Source: PALSA-1296 sp038210275 (GTDB lineage: Bacteria > Bacteroidota > Ignavibacteria > Palsa-1295). From it: a DNA stretch of 64,000 bases. The stretch is from assembly GCA_038210275.1 (NCBI GenBank), contig JBBQWV010000003.1:197398-261397 (forward strand), written 5' to 3'. Positions 32,450 through 41,871 of this stretch are shown in pieces (positions within the stretch are counted from its first letter, which is position 1; each line of letters opens with the position of its first letter). The notes beneath the pieces were generated by a model. It worked only from the letters and a program-made list of their open reading frames with translations. It was not told where the DNA came from and did no database searches. A program made the position numbers and the translations under genes.

Positions 32450-34210
32450 ATGGTACAAGAAAACATTAAAACTCGTTCGGTGCGACTTCTCGACATTGCT
32501 TTCATCCTCGGAGGCATTGTTATTCTGTTTATCTTCACAACGGTTTACTTAATGCCGTTCCGCCTTGATGATGTTCTTCATATGGATTGGGCGCGAGATC
32601 ATACCTTCTGGGATTCATTCGATGCGCAGCGCGGCGAAATTGTCCGGAGCGTCCGACCTGTTTTTGCAATGATGATCTGGATTCTGACTCATACTGCTGG
32701 AATCGAACACTATTTTCCCTGGCACCTAACTCTTGTCGGATCATTCTTTATCGGACTAGCATACGCGGGGAAAACGGCTCGGTTTATCACTAAGGATAAT
32801 ACGGCTCTCTATTATACAACAGGTTTCTTTTGGCTGGCTTTTCTTCCAATTCTTAATGTCCTTTTTTGGTATGGAGATTTGACATTCACAATCGAGTTGA
32901 TGTTCGTTGCAACCAGTTGGTATTATGGTTTACGAGGACTACTTGAAGGTCGGATAGGATTATGGATAGTTGCAACACTATCCGGAATTCTTGCTGTACT
33001 TTCAAAAGAACCCGCCCTTCTACTTGTTCACGGAATATTTGTCGGAGCATTTGTCATGCGTTACTCTGATATAAAGAAAGCATGGGCGATAAATTCTTTG
33101 TTCAATAAACTCTTCGCCATATCTGTATATGTCGTTTTCCTAGCTATTTCTCTCAAATTATATTATGCCTCCCCCACTCGCTCAAATAGATTTTTCAATA
33201 TCTCTGCACTCACTCACGATCAATTAAGTTTTTTTGTAAATGACAGATTACGTTATTACGGAGAATCATTATTGAACCCTATTGCAAGGATACTTCTCGT
33301 TACTCCGTTATTGTATTCTGTCTTGAGGCAATTTATTCGTGAGGGTACATCACTATTCAAGTGCTGCGCCGTTCTGATAATCTCATTGCTGATTGCTTTC
33401 TTGGCAGTTAAATCATTGCCTGTTCTTGGAGTTGTTTTGATCTTCACACCGATCATCAATATCATTCGTGAAAAGAATAATCGTATTCATAAACTGCTTC
33501 TTCCATTTAGCATTGCTGCGATTATAATCCTTGCAGTTCTTTTAATAACGGTCATGCTTGTGAAGACGCAGCTTACAGAATTATCTTTTGTCATATTAGT
33601 TATTTCAGGTGCTTACTGGGCATTGATGGTAAAGGAAATTGCTTCATTTGCAAAACCCTATCTTGCAGACAAACGTGTACATTACTCTTTGACAATCATA
33701 AGTATCCTTGCTATTTCTGCAGGAATGTTCTCAGCTTTTCCAATGATAAAATCAAAGGAGCATCTACTTTCTGAAGTGCGCGATGTTCGCAATAATGCGA
33801 ACGACGCAATAAAATGGATGGGGGCTAATCTCCCACTCAATAGTTCTGTACTTGTTGCTGCGCCGAGTCTATATGGTTTAGGTGGAGCAGATGAGATGAC
33901 ATCGAAGGATGATGAGTATAAACTCTACGCGCAATATACTTTTTTACAAGGATATATTCGTTCGTACTTCCGCGCTCTTCACCGCGAAGATATATCACTT
34001 GGATATCTTGAGGATTCACTTAAACTTTCTAAAGTGCTAAATTCAGTAAGAAGTCAAGACAACTATTTCTTATTCCTTCAGACAGGACTTGATGTTGATC
34101 GATTTCATGGGATCATTAATGGCAATGACCAACTATCAAGTCATGACAGTTTGCTCTCAAAATTTACTAAGGGTTCTTTTCCTTCAGAAATATGGGAATT
34201 GAAAAAATAA
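32450..34210 (+). CDS. Polytopic membrane protein, possibly GT-C-like glycosyltransferase
   Basis: 586 residues with about ten to eleven hydrophobic helices and a soluble C-terminal segment of roughly 130 residues. No family is firmly recognised. The first loop after helix 1 has FRLDDVLHMDWA, an acidic pair in the place where membrane glycosyltransferases of GT-C fold carry catalytic Asp residues, and the helical layout is compatible; hence the tentative call. A TAGTTTTG -7-like box at 32432-32439 is only 10 bases upstream of the ATG, so the transcript might be almost leaderless. Convergent with the Omp85-type gene, with 2 bases between the stops. Confidence 0.65.
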   Translation: MVQENIKTRSVRLLDIAFILGGIVILFIFTTVYLMPFRLDDVLHMDWARDHTFWDSFDAQRGEIVRSVRPVFAMMIWILTHTAGIEHYFPWHLTLVGSFFIGLAYAGKTARFITKDNTALYYTTGFFWLAFLPILNVLFWYGDLTFTIELMFVATSWYYGLRGLLEGRIGLWIVATLSGILAVLSKEPALLLVHGIFVGAFVMRYSDIKKAWAINSLFNKLFAISVYVVFLAISLKLYYASPTRSNRFFNISALTHDQLSFFVNDRLRYYGESLLNPIARILLVTPLLYSVLRQFIREGTSLFKCCAVLIISLLIAFLAVKSLPVLGVVLIFTPIINIIREKNNRIHKLLLPFSIAAIIILAVLLITVMLVKTQLTELSFVILVISGAYWALMVKEIASFAKPYLADKRVHYSLTIISILAISAGMFSAFPMIKSKEHLLSEVRDVRNNANDAIKWMGANLPLNSSVLVAAPSLYGLGGADEMTSKDDEYKLYAQYTFLQGYIRSYFRALHREDISLGYLEDSLKLSKVLNSVRSQDNYFLFLQTGLDVDRFHGIINGNDQLSSHDSLLSKFTKGSFPSEIWELKK

Positions 34211-34212
34211 CA

Positions 34213-36432
34213 TCAGAATGCTTGACCCAAAGCTAATTCGATATTCATAATATCTCCAAGTTTAGTAGCACTTTTGCGATTAAAAATCCAAGCGCCTGTT
34301 GTAGCATTGGGAGGGATCGCCAAAACAATGTCTCTGTTTTTCTTCGCTCCGTCTGTTCCAGGCTGATATGGATCTGGATAAGGATCGTAGAATTTAAATC
34401 CAAAATCCAACCTAATCGCTCCTAAAAGCGTGACATAACGAAACCCGGTGCCAAGCGTAATAGCAAAGTTTTTGGGAGAAATGGGTACATCCTTGTCATA
34501 GACATTTCCAACATCACAAAAAAGAGCAAAACGAACCGGAGAAAGGATCTGCTGCATTCCGGTGATCGCAACAGGATAATGAAACGGTGTATAACGCCAT
34601 TCAAGATTTGTTTCAAAGATTTTGTAACCGCCAAAAGATGGCCAACCAGGATTCGTATTGTTTGATACAAGTAAAGATCTGGCAGCCCAGCCACGCATAG
34701 AACTTGTTCCACCACCATAGAATTTATTTTCAAAGAGAATGTCTCTTGTGATGTCATTGGGATGCGTGAGCATAACAAGACCTCCCATAATACGATAGGC
34801 TAAGACACTCCTTTCCTGTGTTGAAGTTAGGTTAACAAACGTTTTAAATTGCAGAATATTTTTTAAATACGCTGCGCTCGGTAGCGACGTACTGGAAATA
34901 TAAGGCAATGCCCACTCTATTGTATGCAGTACGGTTGAACCGTGAGAAGGATTCTGAATGTCATTTCTCCAATCGAAAACCAGATCGTTAGAAATTATCA
35001 TATTGAACTGATTCGGCAAAGTAAACGCAGCTTCTCCAATTGGCTTGAGTTTTGGATCAATGTAGTCTCTTACGACATATTGGAGCGACAATTTTGGAGA
35101 CAAATTGATCCTCTGGGCAGGGTCGTTGGAAATCTCAAAATTTGAACCTGCACTACCACTTGCAATTTCTTCTAAGTACTTTCCTGTTTCAGATGAATAA
35201 GATAAATTTGGTGTGAGGATAAGCGGGACATTCTTGAAAAGAAAATATGGAAAAATAAGCTGCCCGCTGAGACTTGCGCGTTTTTGACTTAAAGGAAAAA
35301 ATTGATATGATCCTTGTAAATTTAAATTTTCCGCTCCATCAAAAAGATTTCGATTACTGTAGGATGCTCCAACCCCAAAGATAAATTCTCCTAAAGCACT
35401 TGAACCTGCAAAAGGACCTGGAGTGAACTCCCACGTTGGACGCATTCGAAGGAAGACTATAACCGGAAGTGTCATTCCATTTTTGGCAGAATCGGAAAGA
35501 CCAGTAAATGCAGAGGTATCAAGTTCAATACTGACAGATTGAAATGTTAGAAGTCTTTGAACATCGCGTTCTGATGCAACCCTATCTGAATTTTTATACC
35601 AATTACCGGTTTCCAAGCTGAGCTGCCTAAGCACGACTGCTTCTCGAACCTGACCGGATTTTGAATAGGTAGTATCATAAATGATCTTTGTCTCCCCTAT
35701 CTTGATACGAGGACCAGGCTTGAATTTCAAGGAAATCGTAACTGTCTTAAGTCCAGTATCTCTCTCAACGACAGTGTATCCATACGGAAGTGATAAAAAA
35801 GGGTAGCCACTTTCTCCGAGAGTTTCTCTGATGCGCACTATTTCTTGATCTAATGCCTCTTTCGAAAATTTGGACTTTGGCTTAATGCCGATGTTCTTCG
35901 TCACTGCAGACTGTAAGTCCATTGGGAGCCGCTCAAAGCCTTCGAAAGTAAAACCGGCAACGGTATATGACTTCCCTTCTTGTATATGAAATATGACGGT
36001 ATCTTCGATCAAGGGATATGCCTCCCATTTCGAAGGAGGAAGAAATTTATTTTGATCGTTTATTTTTTGCCAGGCTAAAACGCTTTTTTTTGATTCATGT
36101 AATTCGTACCGAACCTTCGCATCGAAAAATCCCCTATTTCGGTAATAAACGAAAATCCGGATCGTATCTTCATCCAAAGTAGCTTCGTCAATAAACTGAC
36201 GCGGAGTGCCAAAACTGGATACGATGCTATTAATAAGCCGTCCGGCAACATCCGATGGATGAGTGGCGATAATACTTGCGAGTTCTATATCAGAGATATT
36301 ACTATCGCCTTCGAAGCGAACCTCGGCGATTTCCCGCTTCCGAATTTTATCCATGCCCGGAGGTTGCTGAGCTTTGAGGGTGAGGGGACAAAGCAAAGCG
36401 CCGAGAAGAAACAAGATGAGAGTCGGTTTCAT
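34213..36432 (-). CDS. Omp85-family outer-membrane protein (BamA/TamA-like)
   Basis: The start at 36432 is chosen because it gives a signal peptide (MKPTLILFLLGALLCPLTL, cleavage near KAQ); an upstream in-frame ATG would add 41 residues with no signal character. The 739-residue protein has POTRA-like periplasmic repeats (EIAEVRFEGDSNISDIELAS; AGFTFEGFERLPMDLQSAV; IKIGETKIIYD), then a 16-strand-type barrel with the GGTSSMRGWAARSL segment, as in the surface-antigen (D15) domain, and a C-terminal Phe (ALGQAF). It may insert or translocate outer-membrane proteins, but whether it is the main BamA or an accessory TamA/TPS-type member cannot be told. Confidence 0.88.
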   Translation of the reverse strand: MKPTLILFLLGALLCPLTLKAQQPPGMDKIRKREIAEVRFEGDSNISDIELASIIATHPSDVAGRLINSIVSSFGTPRQFIDEATLDEDTIRIFVYYRNRGFFDAKVRYELHESKKSVLAWQKINDQNKFLPPSKWEAYPLIEDTVIFHIQEGKSYTVAGFTFEGFERLPMDLQSAVTKNIGIKPKSKFSKEALDQEIVRIRETLGESGYPFLSLPYGYTVVERDTGLKTVTISLKFKPGPRIKIGETKIIYDTTYSKSGQVREAVVLRQLSLETGNWYKNSDRVASERDVQRLLTFQSVSIELDTSAFTGLSDSAKNGMTLPVIVFLRMRPTWEFTPGPFAGSSALGEFIFGVGASYSNRNLFDGAENLNLQGSYQFFPLSQKRASLSGQLIFPYFLFKNVPLILTPNLSYSSETGKYLEEIASGSAGSNFEISNDPAQRINLSPKLSLQYVVRDYIDPKLKPIGEAAFTLPNQFNMIISNDLVFDWRNDIQNPSHGSTVLHTIEWALPYISSTSLPSAAYLKNILQFKTFVNLTSTQERSVLAYRIMGGLVMLTHPNDITRDILFENKFYGGGTSSMRGWAARSLLVSNNTNPGWPSFGGYKIFETNLEWRYTPFHYPVAITGMQQILSPVRFALFCDVGNVYDKDVPISPKNFAITLGTGFRYVTLLGAIRLDFGFKFYDPYPDPYQPGTDGAKKNRDIVLAIPPNATTGAWIFNRKSATKLGDIMNIELALGQAF

Positions 36433-36551
36433 CGGTTGCAAAATACGATTTTGTGCTAAGAAGAAACCCTGAGATAGCTTCAGACGGTGTACTGTTCTCA
36501 TACTCCAAAAAGAAGTACTACGGGGAATATCCGCCCTGTTTATCCAAACAA

Positions 36552-36782
36552 TCAATACTCGTTCAGCTCATCATCATAATAAAATTCATCTGTTTCGGCT
36601 GAGTAATCCGGCCAGATTTCTTCAATCGATTCGAATTGCTCATCTTCATCTTCGATCTCTTGTAAATTTTTCACGACGGCAGGCGGTGCGCCAATGCGTT
36701 CGCAATAGTCGATGAGTTCGATTTTCGAAGCAGGCCACGGTGCATCTTCAAGATACTGTGCTAATTCAGGTGTCCAAAGCAT
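36552..36782 (-). CDS. DUF2795-like small acidic protein
   Basis: 76 residues. WPASKIELIDYCERIGAPPAV closely follows the DUF2795 pattern (WPATKxELIDYAxxxGAP), a small helical domain of unknown function. The second half is strongly acidic (DEDEQFESIEEI, then TDEFYYDDELNEY). Probably cytoplasmic. It stands upstream of the Omp85 gene on the same strand, 119 bases from that gene's chosen start, and is transcribed separately from the oligopeptide permease genes upstream. Confidence 0.8.
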   Translation of the reverse strand: MLWTPELAQYLEDAPWPASKIELIDYCERIGAPPAVVKNLQEIEDEDEQFESIEEIWPDYSAETDEFYYDDELNEY

Positions 36783-36921
36783 AGTCAGAAATACCCTTTA
36801 CTATTTATGTAATTGTGAAAGAAAGCTAATAACGATATCCGCCGTCATTTAGGCAAAATGGAGCAATTTGGTTCCGCGAAATAGAAATACGAAGAAAAAA
36901 ACTTTCCGTGGGGTGTTTGTT

Positions 36922-38013
36922 TTAATCCCGCAAACGAGGATCGAGAGCATCGCGCAACCCATCTCCGACAAGGTTATAACACAGTACTGATATAAAAATT
37001 GCAAATCCGGGAAAGACAGCAAGCCACCAAGCAGAGAAGTTGCCTCTCGCGTCGCTCAGAACACTTCCCCAAGTAACGATCGTCGGAGGTACACCAAAAC
37101 CCAGGAATGAAAGTGATGCCTCAATCAAGATAGCACTGGCAATTCCGAATGCAGATGTTACGAGCACTGGGGCAAGTGCATTTGGCAAAACATGCCGGAA
37201 CATCACTCGTTTATTCGATAAACCTAATGCCGTAGCCGCTGCCACAAATTCCATATTTCGAACACGGAGAAATTCACCTCTGGTAAATCTGGCGATCGAA
37301 GGCCAGCTTGTCAATCCGATCAATATCATTACTAACCAGATAGAACCTGTCTGGAACATTGCAACAACGGTGATAATAAGAAAAAATGTCGGTAAAGTTA
37401 TTACCAGTTCTATAAGACGTGAGATCACAATATCTACCCATCCGCCATAAAAGCCTGCCATAGCTCCGAGAATAACTCCTATGGAGATTGCAAACGACAT
37501 CGAGAGAAATCCAATTGAGAGCGCTATTCGAGAACCATGAATCATTCCTGCAAGAACATCCCGACCAATTGCATCGGTACCAAGTAAGTGATCGCCTCCA
37601 GGAGGAGCAGTATTATTAGCGAGATCCTGATTCGAAGACCGCCACTTGATCGGAGTCCAGATCGTTGAAGAAAGTTTTCCGTCACGGTCAAGTTCTTTCC
37701 AATCGGCAGTAACAAGATCAGGTCCCCATCTATCAAGCCCCATTCCGACAAGATAGTCTTTAAAGACCGGAAAATAAAGGGTACCATTATACTTTGCCAT
37801 GATCGGCTTATCATTTGCAAGAAAATCTGCAAAGATCGCAATTGTAAAAAGAAAAAGAACTACGTAAAGAGCGGCGTAAGCAATTCTATTCTTTTTAAAC
37901 TGATGTCTTACAAGACTCCAAAATGACTGATTGACAGCCTTGCGAGACTTGGCTTTGGATTGCTCATCCTTATCGGCGGCATCCTTAATAATTTTTTCCT
38001 GATCTTTTGCCAT
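36922..38013 (-). CDS. ABC transporter permease, OppC/DppC type
   Basis: 363 residues with an extended cytoplasmic N-terminus (about 45 charged residues) before the first helix and a 100-residue extracytoplasmic segment before the core. The binding-protein-dependent permease core has DALGRDVLAGMIHGSRIALS-like wording (TDAIGRDVLAGMIHGSRIAL) and the EAA loop EFVAAATALGLSNKRVMFRH, which contacts the ATPase. With OppB it would form the channel of an oligopeptide, dipeptide or nickel importer. It begins 12 bases after the OppB stop, so the two are cotranscribed. ATPase genes (OppD/OppF) are absent from the neighbourhood. Confidence 0.92.
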   Translation of the reverse strand: MAKDQEKIIKDAADKDEQSKAKSRKAVNQSFWSLVRHQFKKNRIAYAALYVVLFLFTIAIFADFLANDKPIMAKYNGTLYFPVFKDYLVGMGLDRWGPDLVTADWKELDRDGKLSSTIWTPIKWRSSNQDLANNTAPPGGDHLLGTDAIGRDVLAGMIHGSRIALSIGFLSMSFAISIGVILGAMAGFYGGWVDIVISRLIELVITLPTFFLIITVVAMFQTGSIWLVMILIGLTSWPSIARFTRGEFLRVRNMEFVAAATALGLSNKRVMFRHVLPNALAPVLVTSAFGIASAILIEASLSFLGFGVPPTIVTWGSVLSDARGNFSAWWLAVFPGFAIFISVLCYNLVGDGLRDALDPRLRD

Positions 38014-38025
38014 AATACTATCGTA

Positions 38026-39141
38026 TTAGCCTGATTTCTTTGAAAAAGCGATACGTGGATCGACGACTGAGTAAAGTATATCGGCAAGAAGAAGACCGAT
38101 AAGCGTAAGAAACGCCGATAGAGTGAACTCCGCCATAATTACAGGGTAATCCCTCGCTGTAAGCGCTTCAAAAGCTAACTTGCCAACTCCTGGGATAGAA
38201 AAAATACTTTCGATGATCACTGACCCGCCAATGATACTCGGCAAGATATAAGCAATGATCGTGACGATCGGAATAAGCGAATTTCGTAATGCGTGTTTAT
38301 ACACTACGATCTTATTCGAAAGACCTTTTGCACGTGCAGTGCGGATATAATCCTGCCTGATCACCTCCAACATAGATCCGCGCATTTGACGAGATAAATA
38401 TGCAAAACTCGTGTAAGTATATGCAGCAATAGGGAGTATCAGATGCCAAACATAATCCAATGTTCTTGTCATCCACGGATCGTCTGGTGAGCTATTCATC
38501 GAATGAAGACCGTTGTTTGGAAACCATGCAAAGAAATCACCACCGCCTAAAAAGATGATCGCCATTGTAGCGAGCCAAAAGGAAGGCAAGGAATAAAGTA
38601 CGAAGACTAAAACGGTACTGAATTTATCAAGAAGACTATTTTGATGAGTCGCAGAGTAAATTCCGAGAGGAATTGCAATAAGATATGAAAGCAAAATTGA
38701 GATCACCGTTAACAAAGCAGTGATTGGAACGCGCTCCCAGATCTTATCTAAAACATCTCTGTTATCCTGAAAAGATTTTCCAAAATCAAGGTGCATGAGA
38801 TTCACCACCCAGAGCGAATACTGATTATCTTCTTTACCGAATCCATTCCAATGAAAAGTTAGTCGGTCAAGAATGGGTTTGAGACGACCGTTAGAATCTT
38901 TATCATCCGAAAAAATTGTCCAAAACCAAATAGGTCTATCAAGCCCCCACTGCGCTCTGATCTGGAGGATCATTTGCTCATTCAACTGTTGGCTGCCGCG
39001 CATAGCACCTTCACCGCCAACTCCGGCTTTTAATTCCGCAGGATCACCTGGGGCAAGACGGGAAATACCAAAGCTAATAACAGTGATTAGAAAAAGCGTT
39101 GGAATAAAAAGCAGTATCCGGCGAATGATGTATTGAAACAT
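38026..39141 (-). CDS. ABC transporter permease, OppB/DppB type
   Basis: 371 residues. The N-terminus YIIRRILLFIPTLFLITVIS is the standard OppB first helix, and the EAA loop is EVIRQDYIRTARAKGLSNKI. An extracytoplasmic insertion of about 60 residues (FSDDKDSNGRLKPILDRLTF region) separates helices 1 and 2, longer than in E. coli OppB. Partner of the downstream OppC. A binding protein of matching family is at 20784-22523. On the minus strand upstream (39211-39237) TTG and TATTTTTG occur 16 bases apart, a possible but short-spaced promoter. Confidence 0.92.
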   Translation of the reverse strand: MFQYIIRRILLFIPTLFLITVISFGISRLAPGDPAELKAGVGGEGAMRGSQQLNEQMILQIRAQWGLDRPIWFWTIFSDDKDSNGRLKPILDRLTFHWNGFGKEDNQYSLWVVNLMHLDFGKSFQDNRDVLDKIWERVPITALLTVISILLSYLIAIPLGIYSATHQNSLLDKFSTVLVFVLYSLPSFWLATMAIIFLGGGDFFAWFPNNGLHSMNSSPDDPWMTRTLDYVWHLILPIAAYTYTSFAYLSRQMRGSMLEVIRQDYIRTARAKGLSNKIVVYKHALRNSLIPIVTIIAYILPSIIGGSVIIESIFSIPGVGKLAFEALTARDYPVIMAEFTLSAFLTLIGLLLADILYSVVDPRIAFSKKSG

Positions 39142-39253
39142 TCTATCGTTTAACGTTTAGATAAGTGGCTGGGTTTACCCGAAGCATAAATCCCTGATAT
39201 CTTATTTGTGCAAAAATACCGAATTAAAATAGGTCAACCCGCAAAAACCGCAA

Positions 39254-40225
39254 TTAATAGTATTTAACGGGCTGCATCAAATATCCCTGAACATAGTCCT
39301 TGACGGCAGATTCTAAGTCCGTGAATGCTGAACTGTAGCCTGCATTTCGCAATTTCTCTATCTCCGCTTGTGTAAAATATTGATACGATGAGCGGATTTC
39401 TTCCGGCATATCAACATAGTTAATATTTTTTTCTTTACCCATCGCAATGAAAAGCGCCGAAGCTAAGTCATTCCATGTTCGTGCCTTCCCTGTGCCAAGA
39501 TTAAAAATTCCCTTCACAGAAGGATTGTTAAAAGACCACATCAAAACATCAACACAATCTTTTACATAAATAAAATCGCGAGAGAATTCGCCATCTTCAA
39601 ATAGGTCATTACCCGAACGAAAAAGCTGCAATCCTCCGGTAGCAAGAACTTGATTGTATGCCTTATAGACGAGGCTTGCCATATCCCCTTTGTGGTATTC
39701 GTTTGGTCCGAACACATTAAAGAATCTAAAGCCTGTGCAGAGCTGATCAAAAGTATGGTGAATCAGCCACTGGTCGAAAATATGTTTCGAAAACCCGTAA
39801 GCATTAAGAGGTCTATAGCTCTCTGTTTTTTGAGTTTCATCGGAAAATCCGTTAGCTCCATCTCCGTAAATAGATGCACTCGAAGCATAAATAAATGGCT
39901 TCTCTGCCCAAAGACACCATTCTGCCAGCTCCTGACTGAAATGGTAATTATTCAGCATTAAATAATCAACGTCTCGTTCGGTTGTGGATGTACAAGCGCC
40001 GAGATGAATGACCGCATCGACATCCTCTTTATCAAGATCGTCTTCGAGAAATTCAAGAAAGTCATCTTTATGGCAGTAGTCTTCGAATTGCTTACCGATC
40101 AAATTTTTCCATTTCTCGGAAGTATCTAAAGAGTCAACGATGAGAATATCGGTATGCCCTTCGTCATTCAATCTCTTCAAGAGAACGCTGCCGATAAATC
40201 CTGCGCCGCCGGTTAGAATAATCAT
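39254..40225 (-). CDS. hldD: ADP-L-glycero-D-manno-heptose 6-epimerase
   Basis: 323 residues. Interconverts ADP-D- and ADP-L-glycero-D-manno-heptose for the lipopolysaccharide inner core. The N-terminal nucleotide motif TGGAGFIGS, the line IHLGACTSTTERD, YGDGANGFSDE, the catalytic YGFSK (Tyr and Lys), and FRFFNVFGPNEYHKG are specific to HldD among the extended short-chain dehydrogenases. Its start overlaps the purA stop by 4 bases. It ends the five-gene minus-strand unit secD-secF-STAS-purA-hldD. It indicates that the organism makes a heptose-containing LPS. Confidence 0.94.
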   Translation of the reverse strand: MIILTGGAGFIGSVLLKRLNDEGHTDILIVDSLDTSEKWKNLIGKQFEDYCHKDDFLEFLEDDLDKEDVDAVIHLGACTSTTERDVDYLMLNNYHFSQELAEWCLWAEKPFIYASSASIYGDGANGFSDETQKTESYRPLNAYGFSKHIFDQWLIHHTFDQLCTGFRFFNVFGPNEYHKGDMASLVYKAYNQVLATGGLQLFRSGNDLFEDGEFSRDFIYVKDCVDVLMWSFNNPSVKGIFNLGTGKARTWNDLASALFIAMGKEKNINYVDMPEEIRSSYQYFTQAEIEKLRNAGYSSAFTDLESAVKDYVQGYLMQPVKYY

Positions 40226-41538
40226 ACTGATTTCGGTTCGGCGACAAGTGTTTCGTTTCTACCGGCGCCAATGGAAATAATTCCAAGCGGCACTCCCAGT
40301 TCTCGCTCAATGGCGTTCAGATATTTTTTTACATTCGTCGGTAAATCTTCACGCTTCGTTACTCCTTCAAGTTCTTCTTTTTTCCAGCCTTCGAAGGTTT
40401 CATAAATGGGACGAATAGAGGTAAGGGTTTGAAGATTGGTTGTGAAGTTCTCTAACAATTTCCCATCTGTTGTACGCTCGTACTTCGTGCAGATCTTGAT
40501 CTCAGGCAGATCGCTAAGCACATCAAGTTTTGTGAGTGCGATGGACTCAATTCCATTGATCATTATCGCATACCGAACGGCAACTGCGTCAAGCCAGCCG
40601 CAACGTCTTGGACGACCTGTTGTTGCGCCAAATTCGCGACCGGATTTGCGAAGCTGTTCGCCAACTTCGTCAAGCAACTCCGTTGGGAAAGGTCCATTCC
40701 CTACTCGTGTCGAATACGCTTTAACTACGCCGATAACTGAATCGATTGCGGTGGGTGGAATCCCAAGCCCCGTGCAAGCTCCTCCTGCAGTCGGGCTGCT
40801 TGAAGTAACATAAGGGTAGGTGCCAAAATCAATATCCAATAGCGCCGCTTGTGCGCCCTCTAAAAGAACATCCTTGCCATCTGCAATCGCCTTATTCAAC
40901 AACAGAGAAGTATCGGTAATATACGGATCCATTTCTTTATCAAAGACTTCATAATCTTTGATGATCTGTTCGACATCACAGAGATCTTTTGAATCGTAAA
41001 ATTTTAGGAGAAGTTCGTTTTTCTCGGCGATGTTTTGGCGAAGTTTTTCAGCCAGTAGTTTGCGATCCAGTAGATCAACGATGCGTATTCCCTTTCGGGC
41101 AAATTTATCTTCATAAGCTGGTCCAATCCCGCGACCTGTTGTGCCGACTGCTTTTCCGTCCCCGCTCTTGCTCAGACGAGCCTCGCTCGCTCTATCTATC
41201 TGCTTATGATAGGGCATGATAAGGTGAGCGTTGTAAGAGATGAAGAGTCTTCCTTTTACCTGAACGCCAGCCTCTTCGACCATTTTGATCTCTTCGCGCA
41301 AAGCGACAGGATCAATAACAACTCCGTTACCAATGATACAGAGAACTCCGGGATGAAAAATTCCGCTTGGAATGAGATGGAGAACAAATTCGCGATTATC
41401 GGGAAGCCGTATTGTATGACCGGCATTTGCGCCGCCTTGGTAGCGAGCTACGTATTGACAATTCTCTGCAAGAAGATCAACGATCTTGCCTTTTCCTTCA
41501 TCACCCCACTGAGAGCCAAGAACAATTGTTACAGGCAT
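40222..41538 (-). CDS. purA: Adenylosuccinate synthetase
   Basis: 438 residues; converts IMP and aspartate to adenylosuccinate with GTP, first step to AMP. Motifs: VLGSQWGDEGKGKIVDLLAE (P-loop-like GTP site), YQGGANAGHT, GRGIGPAYEDK, QAALLDIDFGTYPYVTSS, and TGRPRRCGWLDAVA. Normal length. It begins 12 bases after the STAS gene stop and overlaps hldD by 4 bases, so it is in the middle of an operon. Confidence 0.97.
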   Translation of the reverse strand: MPVTIVLGSQWGDEGKGKIVDLLAENCQYVARYQGGANAGHTIRLPDNREFVLHLIPSGIFHPGVLCIIGNGVVIDPVALREEIKMVEEAGVQVKGRLFISYNAHLIMPYHKQIDRASEARLSKSGDGKAVGTTGRGIGPAYEDKFARKGIRIVDLLDRKLLAEKLRQNIAEKNELLLKFYDSKDLCDVEQIIKDYEVFDKEMDPYITDTSLLLNKAIADGKDVLLEGAQAALLDIDFGTYPYVTSSSPTAGGACTGLGIPPTAIDSVIGVVKAYSTRVGNGPFPTELLDEVGEQLRKSGREFGATTGRPRRCGWLDAVAVRYAIMINGIESIALTKLDVLSDLPEIKICTKYERTTDGKLLENFTTNLQTLTSIRPIYETFEGWKKEELEGVTKREDLPTNVKKYLNAIERELGVPLGIISIGAGRNETLVAEPKSV

Positions 41539-41550
41539 TTATTTCGAGCT

Positions 41551-41862
41551 TTATCGAACACCGAGAACATCTGCAAGCTTTGTCAACTCAAGAAGATTTT
41601 TAAATTGAGCGCTTGGTTCTTCGATCGACAGAGATGCACCTACCGATTGTGCAGCTTCACGCGCTCCTAATAGCATTCCGAGTCCGGAGCTATCGACAAA
41701 ACCGACAGCCCGCATATTGACGATGACAGCGTTGATCGCACCGGCGGAAGTGATCTCTTCACGCATCAGCTTTGCAAATTTCATTGCCTCTGCGCCTCCG
41801 GTCAGATCCCCGTTGAGATCAACTCGCAGCAAGGCTCCTTCTTTCGTGATCTTGGAATTCAT
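41551..41862 (-). CDS. STAS-domain protein (anti-sigma-factor antagonist type)
   Basis: 103 residues, a stand-alone STAS domain. The conserved loop VGFVDSSGLGMLLGAREAA (residues 53-71) carries the Ser that kinase anti-sigma factors phosphorylate in SpoIIAA/RsbV proteins. It could take part in partner switching, or in membrane-lipid or cell-division organisation as other small STAS proteins do. No kinase or phosphatase partner is adjacent; it sits between secF (9-base gap) and purA (12-base gap). Confidence 0.88.
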   Translation of the reverse strand: MNSKITKEGALLRVDLNGDLTGGAEAMKFAKLMREEITSAGAINAVIVNMRAVGFVDSSGLGMLLGAREAAQSVGASLSIEEPSAQFKNLLELTKLADVLGVR

Positions 41863-41871
41863 AGAAATATT

